DNA from: Coniferiporia sulphurascens
Lineage: Eukaryota; Basidiomycota; Agaricomycetes; Hymenochaetales; Hymenochaetaceae
Length of the DNA stretch: 64,000 bases
Assembly (NCBI GenBank): GCA_002794785.1
Contig: NBBA01000005.1
Location: 992,001-1,056,000, forward strand
Direction: 5' to 3'
Position 1 is the stretch's first letter; each line of letters opens with the position of its first letter. The translations under genes were made by a program, and so were the position numbers. Below the pieces are notes generated by a model, which saw only the letters and a list, made by a program, of their open reading frames with translations, was not told the DNA's origin and searched no databases. This document shows, piece after piece, positions 42,381 through 54,600 of this stretch.

Positions 42381-44697
42381 TTAGAACTCAACGTATTGAC
42401 CTGTCCCGTATGGACCTTGAGAGGGGAGCATCACCGGGGGTGGCCTCATCTGCTGTTGTCTCCCTCTGCCGGTTGCCATTAAGCTCCGCTGAGACGTGGA
42501 ACTTGACTTCGGTACGAACGCTGAGGGGCAGCGTGGATATGGCTGTGACTGGGGTTGGGACTGGAGTACTCTCTTCTGATGCCCTTTGATAGCTGCACTA
42601 GTCAGTGCAGGGGTTGTGGAGGGCGGATTAGGCCAAGCACTACCGAATGCAATAGTTGACGTCTCGGTTGGCGGTGAATCCTTGAGTGCATACATGTCCA
42701 TATCGCGGTCAGAAACCCACGTATCACCTCCGGTGCTCTTCGGACGTCCTCGCGGTGCAAGTAGGGAATCGTTTGGATATGTTGCATCCTCGTTTGGCAC
42801 AGGTCCACGGTCCACATCTGCAGGAATCTTCATCTTGTCGCGCACGATACGTCCCGGTTCTGGACGGATGATGTCCGAACCATACACAGTACTTGTCGTT
42901 TGTGCCAACGAGTGGATACTGCTACTCTTCGACCTTTTCCGACTCGGTCGGAACACAGGTGGTGCTGTGGGGCGGGGAGCAAGCACCTGCTCGCGAGTAT
43001 AAGGAATATGAGCAGACGCCTGTTCATTGACGTTGAATTGCCGTGCGAGCTCCGCTTTTGGGATAATCTGTCCTGAGAGAAAATGCGATTGATTAGACAA
43101 TTTCGCAGCCTGTAGTTGTTGATCTGATTTTATTATTGGTGATTGTGAGTCACTTTTTGATAGGGCACATTTTTCTAGAGGAAGGTGAGGTATGAGTCTA
43201 ACACCCTTCGTCTCTTTGCGAACATCAGGTTTGTTATTTGGCTGATCGAAGGGCCGCAATTGATGAATTTTGAGGCCAGACGTAGGGGAGCCTGCACTCC
43301 GCGGGTTGTAATTGCTGTGTGCCGGACTGCTGGCATCGGGGTTGGCTATGACTTTGGCGGCCTGTTTGGATGGGATCCGGTTAATGTACTCCGGCGGAGG
43401 CGCCGAGTTCGAATTTTTCTCGGATGTATTGTACTGAAGAGGAATGCCTGATGACCGATAATTATTGAAGGCCGCTATAAAAGATCCTCTTAGCGCCGTA
43501 AGGAAATACGAGAATGGGAGCTTACATACCTAAAACTATCAGTGCCGCGATGCTGAAGGGCACAGAATCCACCAGATATGTAGACTCGATGCTGCTGGGC
43601 ACAATAATTATGAATTCAAAGACTAGCAGGGAGAACGTCCTGACAAAGCGAAAATCCCGGATTGTCACTTGAAGTCTGCGCTGCATGGACTGGGGATTCG
43701 TTTCAATCGTGCTTATAAAGCGAAATATAGCATAGAGTTCCGTAATTATTGTGAGTAAAGACAGAGCCAAGGCCGGCGCAAGCGCGCTGAATCGTGTGAT
43801 CAAAGGCTGGTCATAAGTCGTTGAAAAAGACATACTGTTTACGATAGCAAAAAATTGCATCCACATTGGAGAGCGGGCTGCGTTAGGCATGTTGCTTCAG
43901 ATGAAAAATAATCAGTAGTGAAAATTCTAATTTTTTTTACCTAACGGATCCAAACCCCAGTATATTGGTCGCTATAGCTAGTACTGAAAAAATCCAACGG
44001 GTACATCTCAACGAACGCGATTACATTTTCATACTAACTCACCAGTGATTACGGCCAAAACCGACCAGAAGGCGAGACTCTCCTTTCGTTTTACACCTGT
44101 ACGTCCCAACGCAAGACCAATGATGATAAGCCCCACGAGTCGCGCGGACTGAAGCGACATTGTATCCCATGCAATTAAAAATGCTGTGGATATGCATGAG
44201 AAATGCCTTCCACATATCCGACTCTACTCACCGCAAAAAGTTCTTCCGGAACCGGGCAACTTTGAACTGAAGGCCATTGACGACACGAATTGTGAGATAC
44301 TTGAGATGAAGAAGAGCAGTGTGAGCGCAAAAACGAGCAGCGGGTTGTCCTGGCGTCCGAAAATCGTTTCACCCAAGCTCGTGCGCTCTGCGTCATCCTG
44401 GTTCGCATCAAATTGGTCCTTGACTTTGCACTCATCATGTTGGTCTTCATCGCCCGGAAGTCCATTATGCGTCTGCGTGCACTTTTGTCTGTGACAAAGC
44501 TGAAGAGTGATGGAGCGTACTACGTGTCGAAAGAAGGGTGAGCGAAAGAGATAGCACAAGCTGCTCCAGAAAACGAGCCCAGCAAAAAACGAAGAGGTGA
44601 CGTGACTGGAAATTTCAAGTATATATGGCCAGCTTATGCGAAGATAGGGATTCGAAACCCACAAGTTAAGACTAGAGCTCTTCAATTCATGTGCCAT
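42381..44697 (-). CDS. Multi-pass membrane protein of unknown function
   Basis: Minus-strand gene in about five exons. It starts MAHELKSSSLNLWVSNPYLR (44697) with hydrophobic helices SSFFAGLVFWSSLCYLF and PLLVFALTLLFFISSISQFV. Further helices follow: LVGLIIIGLALG (about 44130), SLAFWSVLAVIT (about 44070), APALALSLLTIITELYAIF (about 43770), TFSLLVFEFIIIVPSSIE (about 43640) and VPFSIAALIVLG (about 43540). An intron at about 43517-43475 joins VLG to AFNNYRSSGIPLQY and a 360-residue hydrophilic tail (LRPFDQPNNKPDV, RPSRKRSKSSSIH, ending GPYGTGQYVEF at 42381). About seven or eight helices plus a long Ser/Pro-rich cytosolic tail suggest a receptor-like or sensor membrane protein, but I recognise no family. 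The exon structure is certain for the last splice, approximate elsewhere. Confidence 0.65.
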
Positions 44698-45604
44698 GCG
44701 ATAAATGTCAAGACAGTTACAAGTTGAAAATTCGGGCCAGCCGGGAAAGATTGGGAGTCCAGCCCAAAAGAAGTCTGTAAGATAGCGGGGTGGATTGGGG
44801 GCCGTAAAGCACTGGGAGATAGTGCTTCCCTCTTATAGGGGCATCACGCATGTTGATCTCCGTGCCCAGGGATCAAGTACACGAGATGATGTTATCTAAG
44901 AATGGTGAAGACCTTGCCAGGACTTGGTCATCTTCACGCAGGCAGAGCACAACGAACAGTTGCAGGTTTCAAGTCCGGCGAGAGACCGACCGGTCTAGCT
45001 GCAGTGTGGTCTGATTTCTCCTATCTGCTAGTTTCCGATGGCGGACGTGAGACGCACTGGCAGCACCCGGCAGTTGTAGTAACAACAAGCTTTAAATATG
45101 CCCGTCAAACCGTTGCGAAAATTCCCTGGAGTGAAGACGATGAATATTTTAAAAGCTGCAAAAGAAACACACCGCGTTTCGTCGTCAGGACGAGTGGTTG
45201 TCCATCGATGGCCAGTAACCTTAAACTTGTTGTACCTTTTCTTTTGGGCTGAATTTGGATGGCTCACGATCGTTTCCTTATTTGGCACAAAACGCGTCTT
45301 GTAAACAGGGATAAACACATTCCCTCGCCGCGCTCCGAGTCGCTCAAGGGCGGGAGGGCCACCGCCGTCAGACACCTTCCACCCGACGGTATTGCTCATC
45401 CCTTACGCTTTGCTCGGTCTACTCGCCTGCGACGTGTGAGGTAACATTCAGGCCGCCATCACGTTGGGACGCGAACCCACTTTGCAAGTGCCGGGCTTGC
45501 CATACCTACTCAGACAGCTCACTCATAAGTTATAACTGGTCCGGGCGAATTGGCACGGGAGCACGATACACTAAGACAAGTCACAACCGTAATAACGGTT
45601 GGCG
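44698..45604. other. 900-bp gap upstream of TRA1
   Basis: Divergent region between the membrane protein gene (minus) and TRA1 (plus). It contains a lone AGTTATAACT decamer at about 45529-45538, the same motif as the array at 12.1 kb. ORFs at 44902-45252 and on the minus strand at 45399-45028 show no recognisable product. A GTGGGTTCGCG-type sequence on the minus strand near 45470 superficially resembles a tRNA T-arm but no tRNA folds around it. Confidence 0.4.
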
Positions 45605-48600
45605 ATGATGGACGCCGTTCCTCATCTTCCTTCGGCAGCGGACCTTGAGTCTAGGGCTGCTCGCATTGCAGACCCAGCCATTCGTGCGTACCATTTTGTG
45701 CACACCCATCTATTTCATAGCTCATTTCGAGTCAGCTTTGAAAATAAAAAATGACATCGCAAGCGAACTCAAGGAGATGGTTGACTCCGTTCGTGACGCT
45801 GAAGCTGCGAGGGTCTTTCCACACATGCTTTCCGTGCTCCTCGACACCCTCCGCAATACCGAGCCTTCTTTCAAAAAAGATTCTCTCGAGTACCAGTACC
45901 GGCGCATCCTCATCGAGATAATTCACAGAATCCCTGCATCAGAGGCCTTCCGACCTCATGCTAGTAACTTGATGACCACCATTCTGTCCATCCTGAAGCA
46001 TGACAGCGACGACAATGCCGTCACGTGTTTAAGGGCACTTCACGACATTGTTAGAGCCATGAAACATCTGGCGGATGAGCCTACACTAGAGCTCATTCAA
46101 ATATTTTTGCAATTGCTGCGCAACATGCCCAACTTGGTTGCCGAGTTTCTTTCCGAAGAATCGGCCCAGGTCGACCCTAATGCAATATTTCTGGGAACCC
46201 GCAGTTTCAAGGTGTTAACGGAAATACCGTTCATCATGGTGCTGATTGTACAGGGAAATCGGGCGGTGGCCCAGCCCATGCTCTCCGAAATAATCAATGC
46301 TACATTAGAGGTCCGTCCTCTCAACTTGTATTTTCTCCTTCTAAAGGTTTCTGACCATTTTAGCATAGGCTGCAGCTCTGGAATCTCCAATTCAGAAAAA
46401 AGCTCGAGAGGACTACGAGGCCATGGGTGGGATCTGGGCCGGAGAAGCGCCGAATATGAGAAATCATAAGTTGTATGCCGACTTTATTGTTGCTCAAATA
46501 AAGGTTCAGCCTCTCTTCCTCCAACTTGTCGTTTCTGAGCTTGTTCTGACTATCCGATTTTAGTTGATCAGTTTCGTCTCGTTCCTTTTTCGTCAGCAAC
46601 CTGACACCTACGGGAGGGATACTAGGGGAGACGACATTTCAGTGTATTGCATACGGCTCTTTCAGGATTGCCCATTACACTCAGCTACGGCCAGGAAGGT
46701 ATACATTTTTCTGCTCTAAAGTGGCTTCATGCTCATGACGTTTGTGAATCTAGGAACTCTTGACCTTGCTGCGCCATCAAGTGAGCTCGCCGTTCAGACG
46801 CGCCCTCGTGCCGCACGTAGAAAAGCTGCTTTCCGAACGAGTTATTATGGGCTCAGTCGCTGCTCATGACGGTCTGAGGTAAACGCTATTTATGTTGCTC
46901 CTCAGTGAATTTATTCTAATATAAAGTGCTGCCCAGATACGGACCATATAGTATAGTGTTTGAGCTCACTGCGCATCTCCGGGGAGAGCTCTCCAATGCA
47001 CAACTCACCCGTGTTGTCCACACCTACTGCAGTTGGCTGCTTAGTGCATCTTTTTCAGTCCATGCACAAATTCTCTGCGCGAAGATGACCTTTACCCTAA
47101 TGGAACCCATTCTCGTGAAGTTGTCTAAGGAAGATGCCGCGGCGTTATGCATGACTATGATGCAGTCATGCGCGGAGAAAATAAAGGCATTGGATCTCAC
47201 ATTTCAAACCGTCATTTCACGTCTTGACAAACAAAAGGAGCAATCGGAAGTGGACCCGAAACCAGATATTTCGTACATTGAGAAAGATAGACCACTTTCA
47301 ACTGCATATTATGCGACGGAAAATCCCGATAGTGTGCAAGGCGGTTTGTAGTTCGGCCTTTTTAAGGAATTCCAACTAATAAATCAATTAATCCACTTAG
47401 ATCTCCGTTATCTTTTCCGCATGCTTCTCCAAGGTTTCAGGATGTGTATTACTGCTCTCAAGAAGCTGAGCGCTCCTCTTCCTGACGGCGAAATCATGAC
47501 GCCCCTCTTTGAACGTTGCATTCGAATATTGTCACTATCTGAGGTGGAATTTAAGGATGAAAAGGAGCCAATGGAATCGCTCGCCATGATCCTTCAGGAT
47601 ATCGATCTACACGTTTTTCAGGAATTGTGGACACAGCGTCTGGACTTCTACTTCAAAGCTATAGTGAAACGCCCGAGTCTCCTTCACCTTTCGCAGGTAC
47701 TCTTTTCACAGAAAGCGGTCTCCCAGACAATTGTGTCGACTACACTTCGACATCTTTCCGATAGATTAGACGGACTTGGAGATGAAGACGACGTGGCTGC
47801 ATCCATGATTCTTCGGTTTTTCAAGATGACTTTCAGCGTAGTCGGGATGCATCCTGATGCAAATGAACCCGTTCTCGCTACTCATTTAGGTCGGCTAATC
47901 ATGGATTCGTTTCCTCTCGCTGCCAAAGCAACTCGCCCACTCTATTACTTCCATCTCATGCGCGCACTCTTCCGAGCCATCGGCAGCGGAGGAGGGCGTT
48001 ATGAGCAGTTGTACAAGGAGGTACTCCCCTTGCTACCGGAGATGCTCGATTGTCTGAATCGCCAGCTTATGGCCGCCGACGCACAGACGCGTGATCTCCT
48101 CGTCGAGCTCTGTCTGACCGTGCCCCTCCGTCTGACACATTTGTTACCGCATCTGCATTACCTAATGAAGCCACTCGTGCTTGCGCTTCAAGGAGGGCCT
48201 GAGCTCGTCTCTCAGGGTTTGCGAACGCTTGAGCTATGCATTGACAACTTGATCGGGGATTTCCTCGATCCCATCCTTCGTCCTGTACTTCGAGACCTCA
48301 TGGAGGCACTTCACAGTCATTTGAGACCTCTACCTGGAAACCATCACCATGCACATACAACCATTCGTATATTAGGCAAGCTCGGTGGCCGTAATCGACG
48401 CCTACTCGATGAGAAACCGAATTTGTTGTATAAACAGTACTCGGATCCTGCAAAGATAGCCGTATCATTCAGCGGACGGCAAGAGTATATTGAGGTTGGA
48501 CCTATCGCCGAGCTATCTGCTCGGATATTGGCAAAATCTCATTCCCCCGACAAAGTACATGCGTACAATTACTTAGAGCACACGCTGACATATCTCCTGA

Positions 48601-51600
48601 ATGAGGTATATCTCCCGTTTTTATGGCTAACAATTTATTGATGATGTCGTTTTATAGGGATTGCAAGGACGGGATAGAGAAAACATTTTCGTTCAGGGAG
48701 TTGAAGGCCTTTTCGACGCTATACATGTTCCTGAGGTCCAGGATCGAGCAGAAGAGTACTTGCGGACCCTTTCGCGACACGTTTTCACATTGGAGGCTCG
48801 TAGAACTCTTGTTAAAGATATCACTCTGCGAAGGTACCCAAGTCACATGTTTGGTCTCTATCTTGACGCCTTCCCTCACGCTTTAGCTCGGGTCGACGAG
48901 AAACAATCAAAGAAAGCCATCAGGGTGATGAAATTGATCGTGCATGACCTTGTGCCCATCGGTTATACGAATGGTCTCAAACAGATGGACATCTTGCCAA
49001 TTCTACATATGGTCGCGACGCGCTTTAGCACTCTTTGCTTCGACGAAGCATGGGTGAGAAAGAGTGCCGGTTGCACTGGCATAATGATCATGACTGCAAC
49101 GCCGGAGGTCGGTGAGAAGTGGACAATCGCTCGAGAAATTGATATTGTACGGACACTACTTCATGTCCTAAAGGATTCTCCCCACGACCCTCCTCGCAAT
49201 GTTACAGAAATTATTGACAATCTTGTTCAAGTTCTACAAATGACAAACAGCAACCTCGTTAGCCAGATGGAGGTCGATGGCGCGCCCCCTCCTGTGCAAT
49301 CAAGAATACCATTTCTTATCAGCATATTCTTCGGTGAAGTTGCTTCTGTACACCCGGTAGTGCGGCAAACGGCACGCTCATGTATCAAGCTACTTTCGGA
49401 ACTTTGTGGAAGGCCCATCGTCGATTTATTGTTACCCCATCGGGAACGTGTCATGTCTTCAATATACATGAAGCCGCTGCGCTCTCTTCCCCATCCCATC
49501 ATTGTCGGGCAGGTTGAGGCTGTTCGTTACTGCATCAGCTTGGATCCTCCACTCTTAGAAATGAGTGACGAATTAATTCGTCTGCTTCACGAGGCCTTGG
49601 CTTTGGCCGACAACAGTGATGGTTCGCTCGTAGCAAAGATTGATGTCAGAAAGAGTTCACTAGAAGTGATTCAGCTGCGTGTAGCATGTCTGAAGCTGTT
49701 AACAGCAGCATTACCTCTTACGGATTGCTTCTCCCGTATACCACAAACCCGGCAAAGGTGCCTTTCAAATGTTTCGCGCTTTAATTAACTATGACTAAAT
49801 TGCCACTTTTTTCAGGGTTACTGGTGTTTATTTCAAGTCCCTGTACAATTCTTCGAAGGAGGTGGCTGATGCTGCTCACGAAGGTTTGCGAATTATTTTG
49901 GTTGACCAGTCGCGCTTTCCAAAGGACCTTCTGCAGACGGGTCTGAGGCCGATCCTCATGAACCTTTCTGACACGAAGAAACTTACAATCCAGGATCTTG
50001 AAGGCTTATCGCGTCTTCTTATGCTCTTAGCGGGTTACTTCAAGATCGAGATTGGTACGAAGCTCTTAGAACATTTCCGCGCCATTGCGGATCCCCAGAT
50101 GTTACATGCTGCTGCGCGAGTACCACTATCCGAGAATGATGCCCTCAACAAACTCGTCAGGCTTGTGAACATCTATTCCCTTCTACCCACAACTGCGGTC
50201 AGGTTTTTGAACGACCTTGTTGGTACAGTGGTTCAGACAGAGACACATCTGTTTTCATGTGCACAGAGCCCTTTCTCACAACCTTTGGGAAAATATCTTG
50301 ATCGCTACACCACGGAAGCTGTCGATCATTTTCTAAACGCCATAAACCAGCCCCGCTTTGTCCGCACGCTCCGAAATTTACTGAACGTCAATTCAGCACC
50401 GAAGTTGCTGCGAGAGTTTACTGCGCGGTCTTGGGATATTTCTCGTGTTTGTTTCAGGAGCGGAAACGCAGACGTGGTATTGCCCGGGCTTTTATTGTGC
50501 AGAGATCTTGCTGATCAGACGCCCGGGTGGACTGAGGGCAATGATGTCGTTGAGGCCTTGCTTGAGCTTTGGAGAGCTGAGCCTGAGCAAGTCTCGGATT
50601 GGGGCCTCGAAGCGAAACCAACTTTCCAGAAGTATGATCTGATCATTTCAATATTCATGACAGCATTGGAGGAAAGTTCGAGGATCGATATCCTTTTCGA
50701 TATAATCTCGGCCTATTCGATGAATATTGCTCTGGATCGTAACGAACTCACGCGGTTCCTTTACAAGCATGTTGCTCTAAACGGATCGTTGCAATTTCGA
50801 CGAAACGTATTGACAAGATTCTTGACATGGTTTGACGATCGCTCCGTTTCTTGGTCGAGAAAGACCAACTTCTTGCGTTATGTGGTCACCCCAGCGATAC
50901 TCGTACACTCTAGTAGACCACATGAGGAAGGTCTGCTCGATAGATATGTTATTGATCGCTTCCACACCAGGATATGGCGAGCAAACGACCAAGGCATGTT
51001 TGCGGATACGGACGATTTATTCAAAATTGAAATCATGCACTTGACTACGGTGTTAGTCCATCGCTCCCCACACCTACTCGCTGATATTAAAAAGGATGTC
51101 ATCAAGTTCGCGTGGTCGTATATCAACGTTGAGGATCAGACGGTGAGGCAGGTAGCTTACCTCCTGGCGGCGCGTTTCTTTGAGGCGTATGAGAGTCCAC
51201 CGAAATTCATTATCAGTGCCTGGACAGGTCTTCTTAAGCCGCCGCATGTGGAAGGGAACCGCACTTTGATTCGACAAGCTCTGGATATCCTTGCCCCTGT
51301 TCTGCAGAGAATGTCCAACGATCCGAGTGTTCCTCATTGGGCAAAAACGACTCGACGATTGCTAGCCGAAGAGGGGAATGGGAATTTGCAAGTCTTTGTA
51401 ATCTACCAGCTCATCGCCCGGCAGCCAGATCTTTTTTATCCGTGTCGGGCTCTTTTCATTCCACACATAATCAACTCACTGGTGAAACTTGGACTTCAGG
51501 TAACCTCTAATGCTGAAGGGCGGATTCTATCTGTGGATATCCTCGAAGCGGTTTATAAATGGGAGCAGAAATCGCTGCAACCTGGCGAAGATCCGGCGGG

Positions 51601-54600
51601 TTGGATTACGCCTCTTGGATTCCGCGAGGGTGTAGTCAGCTACTTGACGCGCATTGCAACAGGTCTACAGGATGCGATGACACGTACGAACGTCGTCGCG
51701 CGAGCTCTCGCCCTGCTCAAAGATTTTTTAAGCTTATCCGGATGGAGCGAGGTTGCGTTTAAATTAGATTACTTTCGCAAGGCCTTGTGCGAGGTGAGTG
51801 AGTCCAGGCTCTGGTCATATGTTTTCTGACTGGAAATCGCATAGATGGAATATGATAAAGATACAGCCCCAACCATCCTCGCAACCGCAAAAGTTCTCCA
51901 TGTCGTTTGTGCGGATAAGCCTGACGCTTGGTTTATGCAAAACGCCAAAATTCTTCAAAAACTCGTTCAAAAAGGGATGATGCTTGAAGAAGTTGCGCTG
52001 CACGAAACTTTCCACCCTATCATCGAACGGCTGTTGACACTGTTTCCCTTACCCAAAGAAGAGGACGATGCCCAGTCTGAAATGGCAGAGTTTCACTCGT
52101 TCGTCTACAACACGGTATCGGAAGGCTTGAAGAATATGACCGGTCTGCGCGGTGCGCTTATGATATTAAAGTCAGTCGTGCAGGTCGTTCCGGAACGGAT
52201 AGAACCGTTCGCTACCTCCTTGATGAGACTCTTGGGTAAGCTCGCAAAGGAGCATATCGGCTCTCAGCCGACTGCAGAAAACTACGACGCGATCGCTCGC
52301 ATGCTTGTGTCCATCTTGAAAATCTGCCAGAATTCCTCGACACTGCCATCTGAGCAGCGTAGAATTCATTTAGGAAATTTGATTATCCTAGTCGAAAAGT
52401 CAGCTAGCCCGATGCTTTGTCAGTTCCTCCTTGACACTGCTCGTGACTGGGCCCTACGTCGACGCGATGCTTATCCGACGATGAAGGAGAAAGCCAGCCT
52501 GTTGCAGAAAATGACAACCTTCGAGACTCGTGGTCCTGATCTATTCAGTCAATATCTTGAGCTCATCTATGATATTTATACGGAACCGTCCTTACGTCGG
52601 AGTGACCTGACTTCGAGGCTGGAACAAGCCTTCCTTTTAGGCTGCCGGTCTCATGATACATCTCTGCGTGAACGATTCATAGACCTATTGGATAGCAGCA
52701 TACCTCGTTCATTGACAAGTCGTTTGACGTATATTCTCGGGGTACAAAGCTGGGAGGCACTAGCAGATTGTAATTGGACCTACCTGGCCCTGGACCTTCT
52801 CCTTAGCTCTGTCGATAGCGAAATGCCGTTGACTTCCTCACCGAGTGTTGTTTTCACACAAACCTCGTCTCCTCTGGCCCAAACAGTAGCGAACAGCCGG
52901 ATCAGGGATATAGTGCGCCCGATGCGTCGTCTGCTTTATTACGACATGCAGTCAGCTCACGATACCTGGGTTTCTGTTTTCTCTGCCGTTTGGTCTTCGC
53001 TCACACGCAAAGAACAAGGCGACGTGACACAGCATCTGATCGTTCTTCTCAGCCGCGAGTATCATATCCGACAGAGCGAAATGCGTCCCAACGTCATCCA
53101 GGCCCTGCTAGAAGGGATACATGCTTGTTCTCCTCCAATAAGTCTTCCCGCTCACCTCCTAAAGTATCTCGCGAAAACCTTTGGCGCGTGGCATGTCGCT
53201 TTAGAGCATCTTCAATGCTCCCTCGACTTCGTCCGGGACGATGACGGCACAGTTCGGGACAGTGTTTACGATGCATTAGCTGAGGTATATGCCGAACTCG
53301 TAGAAGAAGACATGTTCTACGGGTTGTGGCGACGCCGGTCTCTGCACAGTGAAACTAACGTGGCTATCACGTACGAACAAAATGGCATGTGGCCCGAGGC
53401 GCAGATCGCGTATGAACAAGCTCAGAGTAAGGCGAGAAACGGCACAATACCCTTTACAGAGTCCGAATATTGCCTTTGGGAGGATCACTGGATTATAGCG
53501 ACTGAAAAACTCCAACAATGGGATGTTTTATACGACTTGGCCCGAAACGATGGCAATAATGAACTGCTCTTGGAATCAGCATGGAGACACAAGGATTGGG
53601 CAGACAAGGACAGTCTCCAGCTTGTAGAAGAGCAGATCCAAACGTTGTCAGACGTTGCAACACCAAGGAAGCGTGTATATGAGGCTTTCCTCGCATTAGT
53701 GAAAATGCCTGGTGCTGTGGATAGGAACATTGAGTTTACCCGGATTCTTGAAGATGCTATGCAGCTATCTCTTCGAAAGTGGATTGCTTTTCCACCCAGG
53801 ATGTCTGCATGTCACATTCCATTATTACAACACTTCCAGCAATTCGTCGAACTCCAAGAGGCGGTCCAGATTTTTGGTTCTCTGTCGTCCACGACACCTC
53901 AAAACTTGGAAAAGAAGTCGGCCGATTTAAAATTGGTTCTCCAGGCATGGAGAGAGCGGCTACCAAATCTTCATGACGATATCAGTGTCTGGAGCGACCT
54001 TGTCGCGTGGAGGCAAAATGTTTTCAGCTCAATAAACAAGCAATATATCCCTCTCATCCAAGCAAATGGGCAGAATGGCAACCAGGCAAGTGCCGCGGCT
54101 AACACGTTCGGCTATCGTGGGTACCATGAAACAGCCTGGATCATCAACCGTTTCGCCCATGTTGCTCGTAAACATGATTTGTTTGAAGTGGCACAAGGAA
54201 TGCTGACAAGGATCTACGAGCTGCCTAATATTGAGATTTCGGAGGCCTTTCTTAAACTTCGGGAAGAGGCTCGGTGCCGTCTTCAAGTTCCAGAAAAGAT
54301 GCTAGAAGGCCTAAATCTAATCAACAACACGAATCTCATGTACTTCTCAACACCTCAGAAGGCCGAATTCTATACGTTGAAAGGGATGTTTTATTCTGCT
54401 TTGAATCAAAACGATGAGGCAGATAACTGTTTCGGCCAAGCCGTTCAGCTTGATATGAATGTAGCCAAAGCCTGGTCCGAATGGGGTCGCTTCAATGACA
54501 AAATGTTCAGCTCTGCTCCCATCGAAGTCAAGTACGGTGCTCATGCTGTTTCCTGCTATCTTCAAGCCGCTGGACTGTACAAGAATACAAAGAGCCGACC

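Noticed and set aside
45440..45560. Minus-strand GTGGGTTCGCGTCCC resembling a tRNA T-arm
   Set aside because: The T-stem has a mismatch and no D-arm, anticodon stem with a 7-base loop, or acceptor pairing could be built around it.
52990..53276. ORFs in alternative frames inside TRA1
   Set aside because: The TRA1 frame is continuous through here and carries the FAT-adjacent solenoid; the others are shadows.
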